From positions 93,378 to 157,377 of the forward strand of contig JAQGKD010000113.1 in assembly GCA_028290285.1 (NCBI GenBank): 64,000 bases of DNA, written 5' to 3'. The position numbers and the translations under genes were made by a program. Positions 8,440-15,240 of this stretch are shown here, piece by piece (positions within the stretch are counted from its first letter, which is position 1; each line of letters begins with the position of its first letter). This DNA comes from Hyphomicrobiales bacterium (GTDB lineage Bacteria > Pseudomonadota > Alphaproteobacteria > Rhizobiales > Beijerinckiaceae). The notes beneath the pieces were generated by a model that did not search any database, had not been told where the DNA came from, and worked only from the letters and a program-made list of their open reading frames with translations.

Positions 8440-8904
8440 ATGCCGTTCAGCTCTATTGATGCAAACGAACTTATGCCCGGTCAGACCTTCCTGTGCGGAG
8501 GACCTCAAAAGTCGCAGCTCTGCATCCTGGCCATCTTCCCCGATGGGGGCGCTATCAAAGCCATTTCTATGGAGGGTAAGGTCATTCGGGATATCGTAGG
8601 CCGCGTTTTGCTGGTTCATAAGCCTATGTTCCTGCCGGATATGATGTCGTTTGGGTCCAGCCCGAATGCGCCCTTGCCCGGAAGCTTGATGCTTATTGAT
8701 GAAAGCATGTTCATTATTGTCACCGTGCCTGATCCACATGCGATCACCGGCATAGGAACCGGTTTGCTTGATATTGCTACAGGTGAGATTAAGCATGCGC
8801 GAAACATTGACTATTACGGCACATTCTCGTCCTGGAGTGTCGTGTCTGTGGACGGCTATGAGCACGGGGACGAACTCTACAGATACACCTCGAAAGCAGC
8901 CTGA
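8440..8904 (+). CDS. Opposite-strand moron gene, unknown function
   Basis: A 154-residue protein coded against the late operon, between the distal tail genes and the tape measure. No signal peptide, membrane helix or family is recognised. It is rich in Ile/Met/Gly and may be a small beta-rich cytoplasmic protein (MPFSSIDANELMPGQ start, LMLIDESMFIIVTVP core). The start is uncertain: ATG 8440 gives the most protein-like N-terminus, but the frame is open from 8377 (ATG 8380) and no good ribosome site precedes either. The strand and the single-gene unit suggest a lysogenic-conversion (moron) gene with its own promoter. Confidence 0.65.
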   Translation: MPFSSIDANELMPGQTFLCGGPQKSQLCILAIFPDGGAIKAISMEGKVIRDIVGRVLLVHKPMFLPDMMSFGSSPNAPLPGSLMLIDESMFIIVTVPDPHAITGIGTGLLDIATGEIKHARNIDYYGTFSSWSVVSVDGYEHGDELYRYTSKAA

Positions 8905-8915
8905 TATGCCGGTCG

Positions 8916-10847
8916 TTAGCCCTTTCCGCCCATCCGATTGATGCGATAACGGCCCTGAAGCATTTGTGCCATCGGGCCGTTCTTCGAGATATCCGTTCCG
9001 AACTCCTCACGGATCAACATGCGGATCATCAGACGCCCGTCCGGACCTTTGCCGACATCTCGTGTCTCGACCTGTGCGCTGCTCTGGTTGATGATCTGGA
9101 TATTCGGGGCCCCCCCTCCACCGCCCCCGGCGATGACAGAGTTCGGCATGACAGTTCCATTCTGGCCGAACCGCACCATCTCAGGGCCATTCTCGCCCAC
9201 AAGGTATGTCTTGCCGGATTGCACGGGCCCGCCCGAGGCGCGCGCACCGGCTGAATTGAAGAAGCTTCCGATGATGCCGCCGAGGCTACTTGTGCCTCCT
9301 GCAGTCGAAGCCGATCCTAACAGCCCCGCTAACGGGCCTTGGCCGAGGATAGCTGCCTGCAAGGCCGCCTTGAGAAGCGCCGACGTGATCGAGTCCAGCA
9401 CCTGAGTGACAGATCCGCCCTTGGTTAGGATCGAATCGAAGGCGTCTACCAATTGATTGCCGACGAAGCCGCCGAGTTCGTTCACCTGCTGCTGCTTCTG
9501 CTGGAAATCTGCGAGCACCTGGTTTAGCTGCGCCTTCTTGGCAGCAAGCTCAGTCGTCTTTTGAATGTCCTCTGCGCTCAGTTGAACACCGGCTTGCCGA
9601 GCAGCGGCTTCCGCCTTCGCGAGTTCTACCGAGAGCGTCTTCTCAGCACGCGTCTTTCCAAGGCTCGCCGCCTCTGCGTCGAGGATCTCGACGGATTTCT
9701 GGAGCTGCAGCAGATAGCGATCTACGGCGTCGGTGTCGTCACTTGAGCTGCCGGAAGCGCCCTTCCCTGCCTTAGCCAAAGCCGAAACGTCTGTTTTCTT
9801 CGGACGGATCAGGTTCCCGAACGCTGGGTCCGAGGATGAGCCAGTCACGCCAGCCTGAGAAGCCATGGCAAGCGCCAGAGCCTTTTTGGCTACTTCCTTG
9901 GCCGGGGCAAGTTGCGCGTCAATCTTGGCATCGATGTCATTGAGGCCGGTCTGGGCAAGAGACCCTTTCAGGCTGTCCGCGCCGTATTTATCGACCGTAG
10001 ACTGATACTGCAGCTTCTGCTGTTGAAGTGCGGTCGGATCGTTCGCCAAGTTTGCGACGGCGAGGAACTTGCGAAATTCAGATGTGGCATTGATCGCTGC
10101 CGTTTTTGCCCATGTTTCAAAGTTCGAGAAAGACTGGCTCCAGTAGGTATCAAAATCCTTCGCCCTTTGGATAATTTCCTTATCGATTACATTCCCGGTC
10201 GCGACCGCAGCCGCTTGCCCGAGTTGGAACGCCTCCGGGCCTCGTTCGAGAACAGCAATCCACTCTTGGCTGAGGCCAAGAAGCTTTGCTATGTCGATCT
10301 TCTCCTGCTGATTAGCAGCGCCTTGAAACAGGCTGGCAGATTCAGTCAGGAGGGAGTTTAGGTCTCTCTGCTTGCCAGAAGCATCATTGATCTTGATGCC
10401 GTTGTCCGCGAGGAGCTTCCCGAGCTTGGACCCCTCCTCGTTCGCCCCGGCCAATGCAGAGGCGAACCCCTGCATGGACTTCTCCGTGTCGGCGGCAGAA
10501 ATCCCATTCTGAGCTCCAACGTACTGTATCTTTTGCAGAGCGTCCGTGCTCGTGCCTATCCGGTGCGCAGTGTCGCCCAGCCTCGCCAGCTCTTGGTTCG
10601 CCTCAATAATCTTCGTGGGCAGCTCAGACAGCTTCGATACCATGGCGCTGACAACGGCCATCGCAGCCCCGCCAGCAAAACCTGCAATCAGGCTCGGCCC
10701 AATGCTAAGTTTTGGGTTAGCTTTTGCGAACTTGTCTTCGATGTCAGCGACGGACTTCTCGGCCAAAAGCCCGGCCTGTGCGAGATCCGCTGCAAGCCGC
10801 TTAAAGTCGGCCGTCAGCAGGACGTTGAGCGCGGTAGAGTCAGCCAT
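8916..10847 (-). CDS. Tail tape measure protein
   Basis: A 643-residue protein that sets tail length and is ejected ahead of the DNA. It has an N-terminal helical region (DFKRLAADLAQAGLLAEKSV), hydrophobic stretches near residues 50-75 and 490-530, a long central coiled-coil region rich in Ala/Gln/Lys, and a Gly-rich C-terminus (GGGGGGAPNIQIINQ). It is the longest gene between the tail chaperones and the tail tip, as expected. It is short for a tape measure, implying a fairly short siphoviral tail. It is flanked on both sides by opposite-strand morons. Confidence 0.9.
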   Translation of the reverse strand: MADSTALNVLLTADFKRLAADLAQAGLLAEKSVADIEDKFAKANPKLSIGPSLIAGFAGGAAMAVVSAMVSKLSELPTKIIEANQELARLGDTAHRIGTSTDALQKIQYVGAQNGISAADTEKSMQGFASALAGANEEGSKLGKLLADNGIKINDASGKQRDLNSLLTESASLFQGAANQQEKIDIAKLLGLSQEWIAVLERGPEAFQLGQAAAVATGNVIDKEIIQRAKDFDTYWSQSFSNFETWAKTAAINATSEFRKFLAVANLANDPTALQQQKLQYQSTVDKYGADSLKGSLAQTGLNDIDAKIDAQLAPAKEVAKKALALAMASQAGVTGSSSDPAFGNLIRPKKTDVSALAKAGKGASGSSSDDTDAVDRYLLQLQKSVEILDAEAASLGKTRAEKTLSVELAKAEAAARQAGVQLSAEDIQKTTELAAKKAQLNQVLADFQQKQQQVNELGGFVGNQLVDAFDSILTKGGSVTQVLDSITSALLKAALQAAILGQGPLAGLLGSASTAGGTSSLGGIIGSFFNSAGARASGGPVQSGKTYLVGENGPEMVRFGQNGTVMPNSVIAGGGGGGAPNIQIINQSSAQVETRDVGKGPDGRLMIRMLIREEFGTDISKNGPMAQMLQGRYRINRMGGKG

Positions 10848-10861
10848 TATCGAGGGACCTC

Positions 10862-11368
10862 ATGCGGAAGAATATCTTGTTTGCTGCCATGCTTGTTATT
10901 TCTGGGCATGCCCATGCCGGGTGGGAAGCCTCAGAAACCGAGGACAAGCTCACAGGCCAGAAGAGCCCGTTCATCATGCTCAAAGCCGAGGACACGTCAG
11001 TGAACCCGGTTGGCTTCCCTGTAATCCATGGGAAGGAAGGGCTGCTTATGGTCTCTTGTAACGCTGACAAAGTAGTCGTGATGTATCTGGTCGCTGGCCG
11101 CCCCATGTCCCGGCAAGGCACGGTTCTAAACTTTCGGATCGATAAGGAAGCCCCAAGTCTAAAGCAGCCTTGGTCCCCATCCAGTACTGGTGAGGGACTC
11201 GGGATTTTTCTGAAGAACCCAGCCGCCGAGTTCGTTAACAAAATCTCGAAGGCGAGCACTCTATTTGTCAGGTCTGAAGACAAAATTTTCGGCATGACGG
11301 AAGCGACATTCAACCTGGATGGAGTTGCTACGGCTCTTGCCCCACTCCGTAGCGAGTGCAATTTCTGA
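10862..11368 (+). CDS. Exported moron protein (VasI-like pattern)
   Basis: A 168-residue protein with a clear Sec signal peptide (MRKNILFAAMLVISGHAHA, cleavage before GW). The mature part has the layout of VasI-type and related exported proteins: W near the start, a single early Cys (MVSCNADK), alternating beta segments, and a closing Cys (LRSEC). A GAGGGA-like ribosome site lies about six bases before ATG 10862. It is coded against the late operon between the tail chaperone and the tape measure, and its start is only 14 bases from the tape-measure start. An envelope-located lysogenic-conversion role is plausible; the family call is tentative. Confidence 0.7.
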   Translation: MRKNILFAAMLVISGHAHAGWEASETEDKLTGQKSPFIMLKAEDTSVNPVGFPVIHGKEGLLMVSCNADKVVVMYLVAGRPMSRQGTVLNFRIDKEAPSLKQPWSPSSTGEGLGIFLKNPAAEFVNKISKASTLFVRSEDKIFGMTEATFNLDGVATALAPLRSECNF

Positions 11369-11378
11369 GTGCCCTGAG

Positions 11379-11965
11379 TCACTGCCTCGTCGCGGTCCCA
11401 GCAGACACAATCCAATCCTGATTGCGTGAAATCAGGTTCTCGAACTCATCCGAACTCATCGCCTCGATCGGTTCTTCCCCGCCCTGGGCGCGGTTGTAGC
11501 CGTCGATGGCTGCGCTCAGTTCCCAGAGGCTGAGTTCGTCGACCTGTCTTGCTGTCCATCCAAGGGCGGCTCCTGCACCGTAGAGGGCGGAGAAGTGGAG
11601 TCGCCCGTCGTCTGGCTCTCCCCCGCCTGTCCTTTTCCCACCGGGTCATCCTTCACCCCGACAAGTGCGGCGAGGACGATGTTCTGTGCCGCCTTGGCGT
11701 TCTCGATAAGGTTGTGGCCCTGCTCGTCCACATAGCGGCGGGTCAGGAGCAAGGCGTCCATTGGCTTCATGCCGCCGCCAATGAGCCCGAGCCGGAGCGT
11801 CTCGCGGACGTCATCGACGCGCCAGGTTGAGTCCATCAGCCGCTGATAGATCTGCATGGGCCCGGCGTCGCACTTGTCCTGCAGCTCGCGAAGCTGGCCG
11901 ATGGCGAGGCGGAAGGTATGCTCACCATCCGCCCAATCGAAGGTAATGGAGCCTCTTGCACTCAT
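11379..11965 (-). CDS. Tail assembly chaperone, -1 frameshift product (gpGT-like)
   Basis: Join of 11965..11633 and 11633..11379, 195 residues. Slippage at GGGAAAA moves ribosomes into a -1 frame of 84 codons that encodes a convincing TAC C-terminal domain (LHFSALYGAGAALGWTARQ, then VDELSLWELSAAIDGYNRAQ and MSSDEFENLISRNQDWI) and stops at 11379..11381. That frame has a stop at 11648..11646, only two codons before the slip site. It has no ATG, GTG or TTG until deep in the domain, so it cannot easily be translated alone. The domain looks like the second chaperone that follows TAC_11 genes in GTA-like clusters. Confidence 0.8.
11516..11965 (-). CDS. Tail assembly chaperone, zero-frame product (GTA gp10/TAC_11-like)
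   Basis: A 149-residue protein of the gene-transfer-agent TAC family: GSITFDWADGEHTFRLAIG, then QLRELQDKCDAGPMQIYQRL and a helical ETLRLGLIGGGM region. It acts as a chaperone that coats the tape measure during tail assembly. The C-terminal 38 residues after the slippery site (11639..11633) are low complexity (Ser/Thr/Pro/Gln). This is what lambda-type gpG tails look like when the useful continuation is in another frame. See the frameshift product at 11379..11965. Confidence 0.85.
   Translation of the reverse strand: MSARGSITFDWADGEHTFRLAIGQLRELQDKCDAGPMQIYQRLMDSTWRVDDVRETLRLGLIGGGMKPMDALLLTRRYVDEQGHNLIENAKAAQNIVLAALVGVKDDPVGKGQAGESQTTGDSTSPPSTVQEPPLDGQQDRSTNSASGN
11633..11639 (-). promoter_or_regulatory. 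Programmed -1 frameshift slippery heptamer GGGAAAA
   Basis: On the minus strand the zero-frame codons GTG-GGA-AAA contain the heptamer G-GGA-AAA, a canonical X-XXY-YYZ site. It differs only in the last base from the GGGAAAG site of lambda G/T. Both tRNAs can re-pair after slipping back one base (GGG, AAA). The overlap is located exactly where the second chaperone frame opens. Confidence 0.85.
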
Positions 11966-12411
11966 GTCAGGGCGTCCACCCAGACCACTTCTCCATCATT
12001 TTGAAGCTCGATATCGACCTGGATCTTGTTGCCGATGTCGCCCGTCACGTTGAACGTCGTGCAGTGGAACTTGCCTTCGAAATAGCCGCCGTTGTTTGCC
12101 AACGTCGTGTCGAGCTTGATCCGAACGTTCTTCGTCGCAGTGCTGAAGAAGAACTCCCGCCACGTCTCGAATGCCTCCATCGCGAGGATGCCTTTGCCAG
12201 AGATCGTGCCGCTCAGAGACTGAGCGACACGCTCGGTCCATGCCGGGGCGTCAGGGTCGTCGCAATCCGGGACAGTGACATCGTTCGTCGACTTGGAAAA
12301 ATTGATGCCACGCGAGGTCAGGCCGCAAGGTGCGGCGAAGACTTCCGTCCCGGCGCCGTTGCCGACAAGAAGCAGCAGTTTTGCAGCTGAAAGAGTTGTA
12401 GGCCGAGCCAT
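11962..12411 (-). CDS. Major tail tube protein
   Basis: A 149-residue tail tube subunit similar in layout to GTA gp9-type proteins. It opens MARPTTLSAAKLLLLVGNG, followed by FAAPCGLTSRGINFSK, a VTVPDCDDPDAPAW block that is typical of this family, and a beta-rich C-terminus (GDIGNKIQVDIELQNDGEV). It polymerises around the tape measure to form the tail lumen. It lies between the DUF3168 terminator and the chaperone gene and overlaps the latter by four bases. Confidence 0.88.
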   Translation of the reverse strand: MARPTTLSAAKLLLLVGNGAGTEVFAAPCGLTSRGINFSKSTNDVTVPDCDDPDAPAWTERVAQSLSGTISGKGILAMEAFETWREFFFSTATKNVRIKLDTTLANNGGYFEGKFHCTTFNVTGDIGNKIQVDIELQNDGEVVWVDALT

Positions 12412-12430
12412 TTGTATCTCCTGTTTTGGT

Positions 12431-12835
12431 TTAGTCAGTCGGCTCGGTCAGAGCGCGAAAGGTCAGAACTGCATGGCTCGTGATCCCGTCTGGATCGCGC
12501 ATGTAGCGCTCATCCTCGACAGCAATGTCCACAAGCCGGTAATCGTCCAAGGTTAGGTCCGCGCCCTGCAGGGCTGCGCGCACCGCACTACCGATCCGCT
12601 TGACCTGCGGGAAACCGATCTCACGTGACCATGCGTGGATCGTGAGAATGACCTCATCGCCTTCGTAGCAATCAGCGCGCTCGGTGAGCACCTGATCCTC
12701 GCCCAAGGTGATGCGAGGGAACACATCTGCGTTCGGAGTGTCGAAGACGCTTGTGCCGACCAAAGCGGAAACCGCTATGTCAGCTTTGAGCTTTCCGACG
12801 ACAGCCTTCTGCAGGCTGAGTGATGCGCTAGGCAT
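12431..12835 (-). CDS. DUF3168 tail terminator/completion protein
   Basis: A 134-residue DUF3168 protein (GTA gp8-like) that caps the tail tube and joins it to the head. Visible family features are the N-terminal SLQKAVVGKLKADIAVSALV helix, the VFDTPNADVFPRITLGEDQV segment, a GDEVILTIHAWSREIGFPQV strand block and a final LTFRALTEPTD. It overlaps the HK97-gp10-like gene upstream (stop 12828). Confidence 0.88.
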   Translation of the reverse strand: MPSASLSLQKAVVGKLKADIAVSALVGTSVFDTPNADVFPRITLGEDQVLTERADCYEGDEVILTIHAWSREIGFPQVKRIGSAVRAALQGADLTLDDYRLVDIAVEDERYMRDPDGITSHAVLTFRALTEPTD

Positions 12836-13301
12836 TGTCGAAGCCCTTCTTGAGAGCGGCCGCGCATTGCTCAGCGAGATAGCGCTTCATGGGCTTCCTG
12901 AGCTTGCGATAGACCGGAAAAAAGAAAGGCTCCGGAGGACGCCCAGCGGCGCCGAACTCGACCGCTCTGGCATAGTCGTAAAGTCCCTGACCCGTGAGGC
13001 CAGCAGCCAGCCCGCGAGGGCTCTTGGCGAGCGCATCCCTGAACTCGCCGCCGAATGTTCCACGTCCCGGCGTTGTGGCGCGGCCACCGGCCACGACATA
13101 GAAGCTGAGAGGTCGCTTGCCCTTCACGACCTTGACGGAGCCGCGCAGCGCGCCAGTCCCGACAGGCGCCGCCGCGCGGATTGCAGCAGCAAGCGACTCG
13201 GCTTGTGCCGCGATGACCGCCAAGGCGCGCGCCTCGACCTCTTTCGGAAGGGACGCCATAACCCGTTGGAAGCGTTTGACGCTCGCATTCTGGCGGGCCA
13301 T
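12828..13301 (-). CDS. HK97 gp10-like tail/neck protein
   Basis: A 157-residue protein of the HK97-gp10 family, a head-tail joining or tail-completion protein. It shows APVGTGALRGSVKVVKGKRP, then YDYARAVEFGAAGRPPEPFF and a basic C-terminal helix. I chose ATG 13301 because it forms a four-base ATGA overlap with the adaptor gene stop; the longer frame adds 13 unlike residues. Order after the head-tail adaptor and before DUF3168 is the standard one. Confidence 0.88.
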   Translation of the reverse strand: MARQNASVKRFQRVMASLPKEVEARALAVIAAQAESLAAAIRAAAPVGTGALRGSVKVVKGKRPLSFYVVAGGRATTPGRGTFGGEFRDALAKSPRGLAAGLTGQGLYDYARAVEFGAAGRPPEPFFFPVYRKLRKPMKRYLAEQCAAALKKGFDNA

Positions 13302-13645
13302 CAGGCAGCGATCCCAGCAATAGCCATCAGCTCGATCCATTCATGACGCCGATCCATATCGACGGCTGTCCTAATCGCGTAGACGGTGCCATCCCGAACA
13401 TCGATAGCGCGCCATTCTGGAGTGATGCGCGCCGTCTGCGAGTCGTAGCGCGTCCGGATCAGGATCGGTTGTGTCCCCTGAATGCGCGCGGCGAGAATGT
13501 CCTCGCCACCGCGCATGGGCTTGATTTCGACGGATCGAGAGAACTGAGCCTCGAAGTCGCCAGCGCCGGGGTTGCCGTAATCATCGCCGACGACCGCACG
13601 AGCCTCAAAGCGGACCCTGTCCCGAAGGTTTCCGGCTGGAGGCAT
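13301..13645 (-). CDS. Head-tail adaptor protein (Phage_H_T_join type)
   Basis: A 114-residue head closure protein. It has the family layout: an early GNLRDRVRFEARAV strand, a short DDYGNPGAG loop, a SVEIKPMRGGEDILAARIQG block, and a terminal YAIRTAVDMDRRHEWIEL. It seals the portal-connector after packaging and binds the tail. ATGA overlap with the following gp10-like gene indicates coupling. It overlaps the preceding small gene (13605..13814) by 41 bases. Confidence 0.88.
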   Translation of the reverse strand: MPPAGNLRDRVRFEARAVVGDDYGNPGAGDFEAQFSRSVEIKPMRGGEDILAARIQGTQPILIRTRYDSQTARITPEWRAIDVRDGTVYAIRTAVDMDRRHEWIELMAIAGIAA

Positions 13646-13814
13646 CGGGCTCTACCTTCTCGTTTGTCTGCACATAGTCGCCTGCGCCAGCCTGGATGGC
13701 AGCGTTGGCGTGGTCTCTCGGGATGATGAGTTCGTGGCCGGCCTTGTAGGCGATGACCAGTCCGGGCCGGATGGCGTGATCGAAGCTTTGTGCGAAGCGG
13801 AAGGGCAGCCGCAT
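13605..13814 (-). CDS. Small phage protein between connector and adaptor genes
   Basis: A 69-residue protein (starting MRLPFRFAQSFDHAIRPGLV) whose ATG lies immediately after the connector gene stop, as in tightly packed late operons. The middle (AYKAGHELIIPRDHANAAIQ) resembles a small beta-hairpin domain seen in short head-region proteins. The 41-base overlap with the next gene weakens the case. Function unknown. Confidence 0.5.
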   Translation of the reverse strand: MRLPFRFAQSFDHAIRPGLVIAYKAGHELIIPRDHANAAIQAGAGDYVQTNEKVEPDASSRKPSGQGPL

Positions 13815-14381
13815 TCAGAACCAGAGGCGATACGGCGAGATGAGCGCAATCACGCCGAATGGTAGTTCCGAGCCCCTGCCCGATGCATCGACGGCCTCGC
13901 GGCTTGCATACCAATGTCCGACGAGCAGCTTCATCGCCTGTTTGATCGAGACCGGGACAGAGGCCGCTGCTCCGTAACCTGCGACAAACTGAACCCGGAC
14001 CGCATTCACGGCATCGGCTGTTGAAGGCCAGCCGTTGGTTGCGCCCGCGATAAGCCACGCCGGCTCCCGCAGGTTATCGAGCACGTATCGATCCGAAGGC
14101 AGCGTTTGCTCCGTTCCGGTTACATCGTCAAACTTGATGCTCACGACCGATTGCACTGGCACCCGGGCGAGCTCCATGCCGTGGCATGAGAACGCGTTGC
14201 AAACCGCCTCCCATGTCTGGGTCACGAACGCGCGTCCTGTCATCATCTCGAGATGGTGGCGCGCGGCGGCCACATAGGAGCCGATCAGATCATCGTCCTC
14301 ATCATGTTCCACACGTAGATGGGACTTTGCCTCCGAAATGCTGATTGGCTCTTCGGCGGGGGGCGTGATGAGGCGAAGCAT
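13815..14381 (-). CDS. Head-tail connector protein (gp6-like)
   Basis: A 188-residue connector of the HK97 gp6/GTA gp6 type that forms a ring below the portal. It begins MLRLITPPAEEPISISEAKS, followed by the family blocks LRVEHDEDDDLIGSYVAAAR and HHLEMMTGRAFVTQTWE. The C-terminal region has VRVQFVAGYG and IKQAMKLLVGHWYASREA. The open frame extends upstream to 14600, but those residues are low-complexity shadow; ATG 14381 is the family start. Confidence 0.9.
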   Translation of the reverse strand: MLRLITPPAEEPISISEAKSHLRVEHDEDDDLIGSYVAAARHHLEMMTGRAFVTQTWEAVCNAFSCHGMELARVPVQSVVSIKFDDVTGTEQTLPSDRYVLDNLREPAWLIAGATNGWPSTADAVNAVRVQFVAGYGAAASVPVSIKQAMKLLVGHWYASREAVDASGRGSELPFGVIALISPYRLWF

Positions 14382-14383
14382 GG

Positions 14384-14815
14384 TCAGTCTTCCGTGACTG
14401 TCGTCGCAGTTGTCAGACGTGGCGAGACACCTGTCGTAACTGCGAGGCTGGGGCTGATCGTGCCGCTGTAAAGGATCTTGGTCGCGCCGGAGGCCGCTGC
14501 GCCGATAGCAAAATGCGTGGCTGTTCCACCCGTGCCAGCCGTCATCGCAGCGAAGTCGATATTTGCAGCCGGCGAGACTGAATTGCCGGTGACCGTCCAT
14601 CCGCCTGTCGTGCGAGCGACCGCCACACGGGAGTAACCCGTGTAGCTGATCTCACTTGTCGCTTCAGTGCCGGTGTCCCCTGGATCCGCCGTGTGCAACG
14701 ATACGTAGAGGTTTGTCAGCGGCGAACTTGCCGAATTGTCTGCGACGTTTGCGATCGCGATGCCATTAAAGATCAGCTTCAGCAGGTCGTTTTCGAAGGC
14801 GTCACTCTTGCTCAT
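14384..14815 (-). CDS. Virion protein of the LKLIFNG type (often called tail fibre protein)
   Basis: A 143-residue protein with the recognisable opening DLLKLIFNGIAIANVADNSA, then LTNLYVSLHTADPGDTGTEA and SEISYTGYSRVAVARTTGGW. Proteins of this type are widespread in tailed phages and are usually labelled tail fibre or virion structural protein. Here it lies between the head-spike genes and the connector gene. The position suggests a capsid decoration or head-fibre role instead; I infer this only from position. ATG 14815 fits the family start. Confidence 0.7.
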   Translation of the reverse strand: MSKSDAFENDLLKLIFNGIAIANVADNSASSPLTNLYVSLHTADPGDTGTEATSEISYTGYSRVAVARTTGGWTVTGNSVSPAANIDFAAMTAGTGGTATHFAIGAAASGATKILYSGTISPSLAVTTGVSPRLTTATTVTED

Positions 14816-14852
14816 TGTGCATTCCTGATTGGTCGGCGGGCTCGGCACTAAA

Positions 14853-15230
14853 TTAAGCAATCATCCCATATGGCGGCTGCGTGTAGCTCTTATCGACCGT
14901 CACGCCATCCGCGAGATACCTGACAGGCTCGAACAGCTCGAAGCCAACAGGCACCCCCGGTATAAGCCGTCCGTTGTTCACGCGGATGCGAACCCAGTAG
15001 CCGGGGATGGGAGCCGTCTCGGGGTAGGAACCCATCGGGCCGGTGAGTGTCTTGCCAGTGGGTTCACTGACAGTCCCCACGACGTTGATAAAGTAGTTCC
15101 CGCCGTCCTGCGTGATGCCCTGCGTGATGAGCGTCGGATTCGTACCCTTGGCATCCCGCTGGACGTACCCGAGGGATTCGGCTGCGAGGAGGAAGGAGGG
15201 GCCGTCTGGTGAGCGAAGTACGTAGTCCAT
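14853..15230 (-). CDS. Phage protein of the head-spike region, unknown
   Basis: A 125-residue protein (MDYVLRSPDGPSFLLAAESL start) with no recognised family. Segments such as TLITQGITQDGGNYFINVVG, GSYPETAPIPGYWVRIRVN and VPVGFELFEPVRYLADGVTV suggest a beta-rich virion protein. It lies directly after the head spike fibre gene and may be a virion accessory. Confidence 0.6.
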   Translation of the reverse strand: MDYVLRSPDGPSFLLAAESLGYVQRDAKGTNPTLITQGITQDGGNYFINVVGTVSEPTGKTLTGPMGSYPETAPIPGYWVRIRVNNGRLIPGVPVGFELFEPVRYLADGVTVDKSYTQPPYGMIA

Positions 15231-15240
15231 GCGGTCCTCC

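Noticed and set aside
11446..11649. A separate 67-codon frame in the chaperone region
   Set aside because: It is a third phase with arginine-rich nonsense sequence. The useful second chaperone is in the -1 frame ending at 11379.
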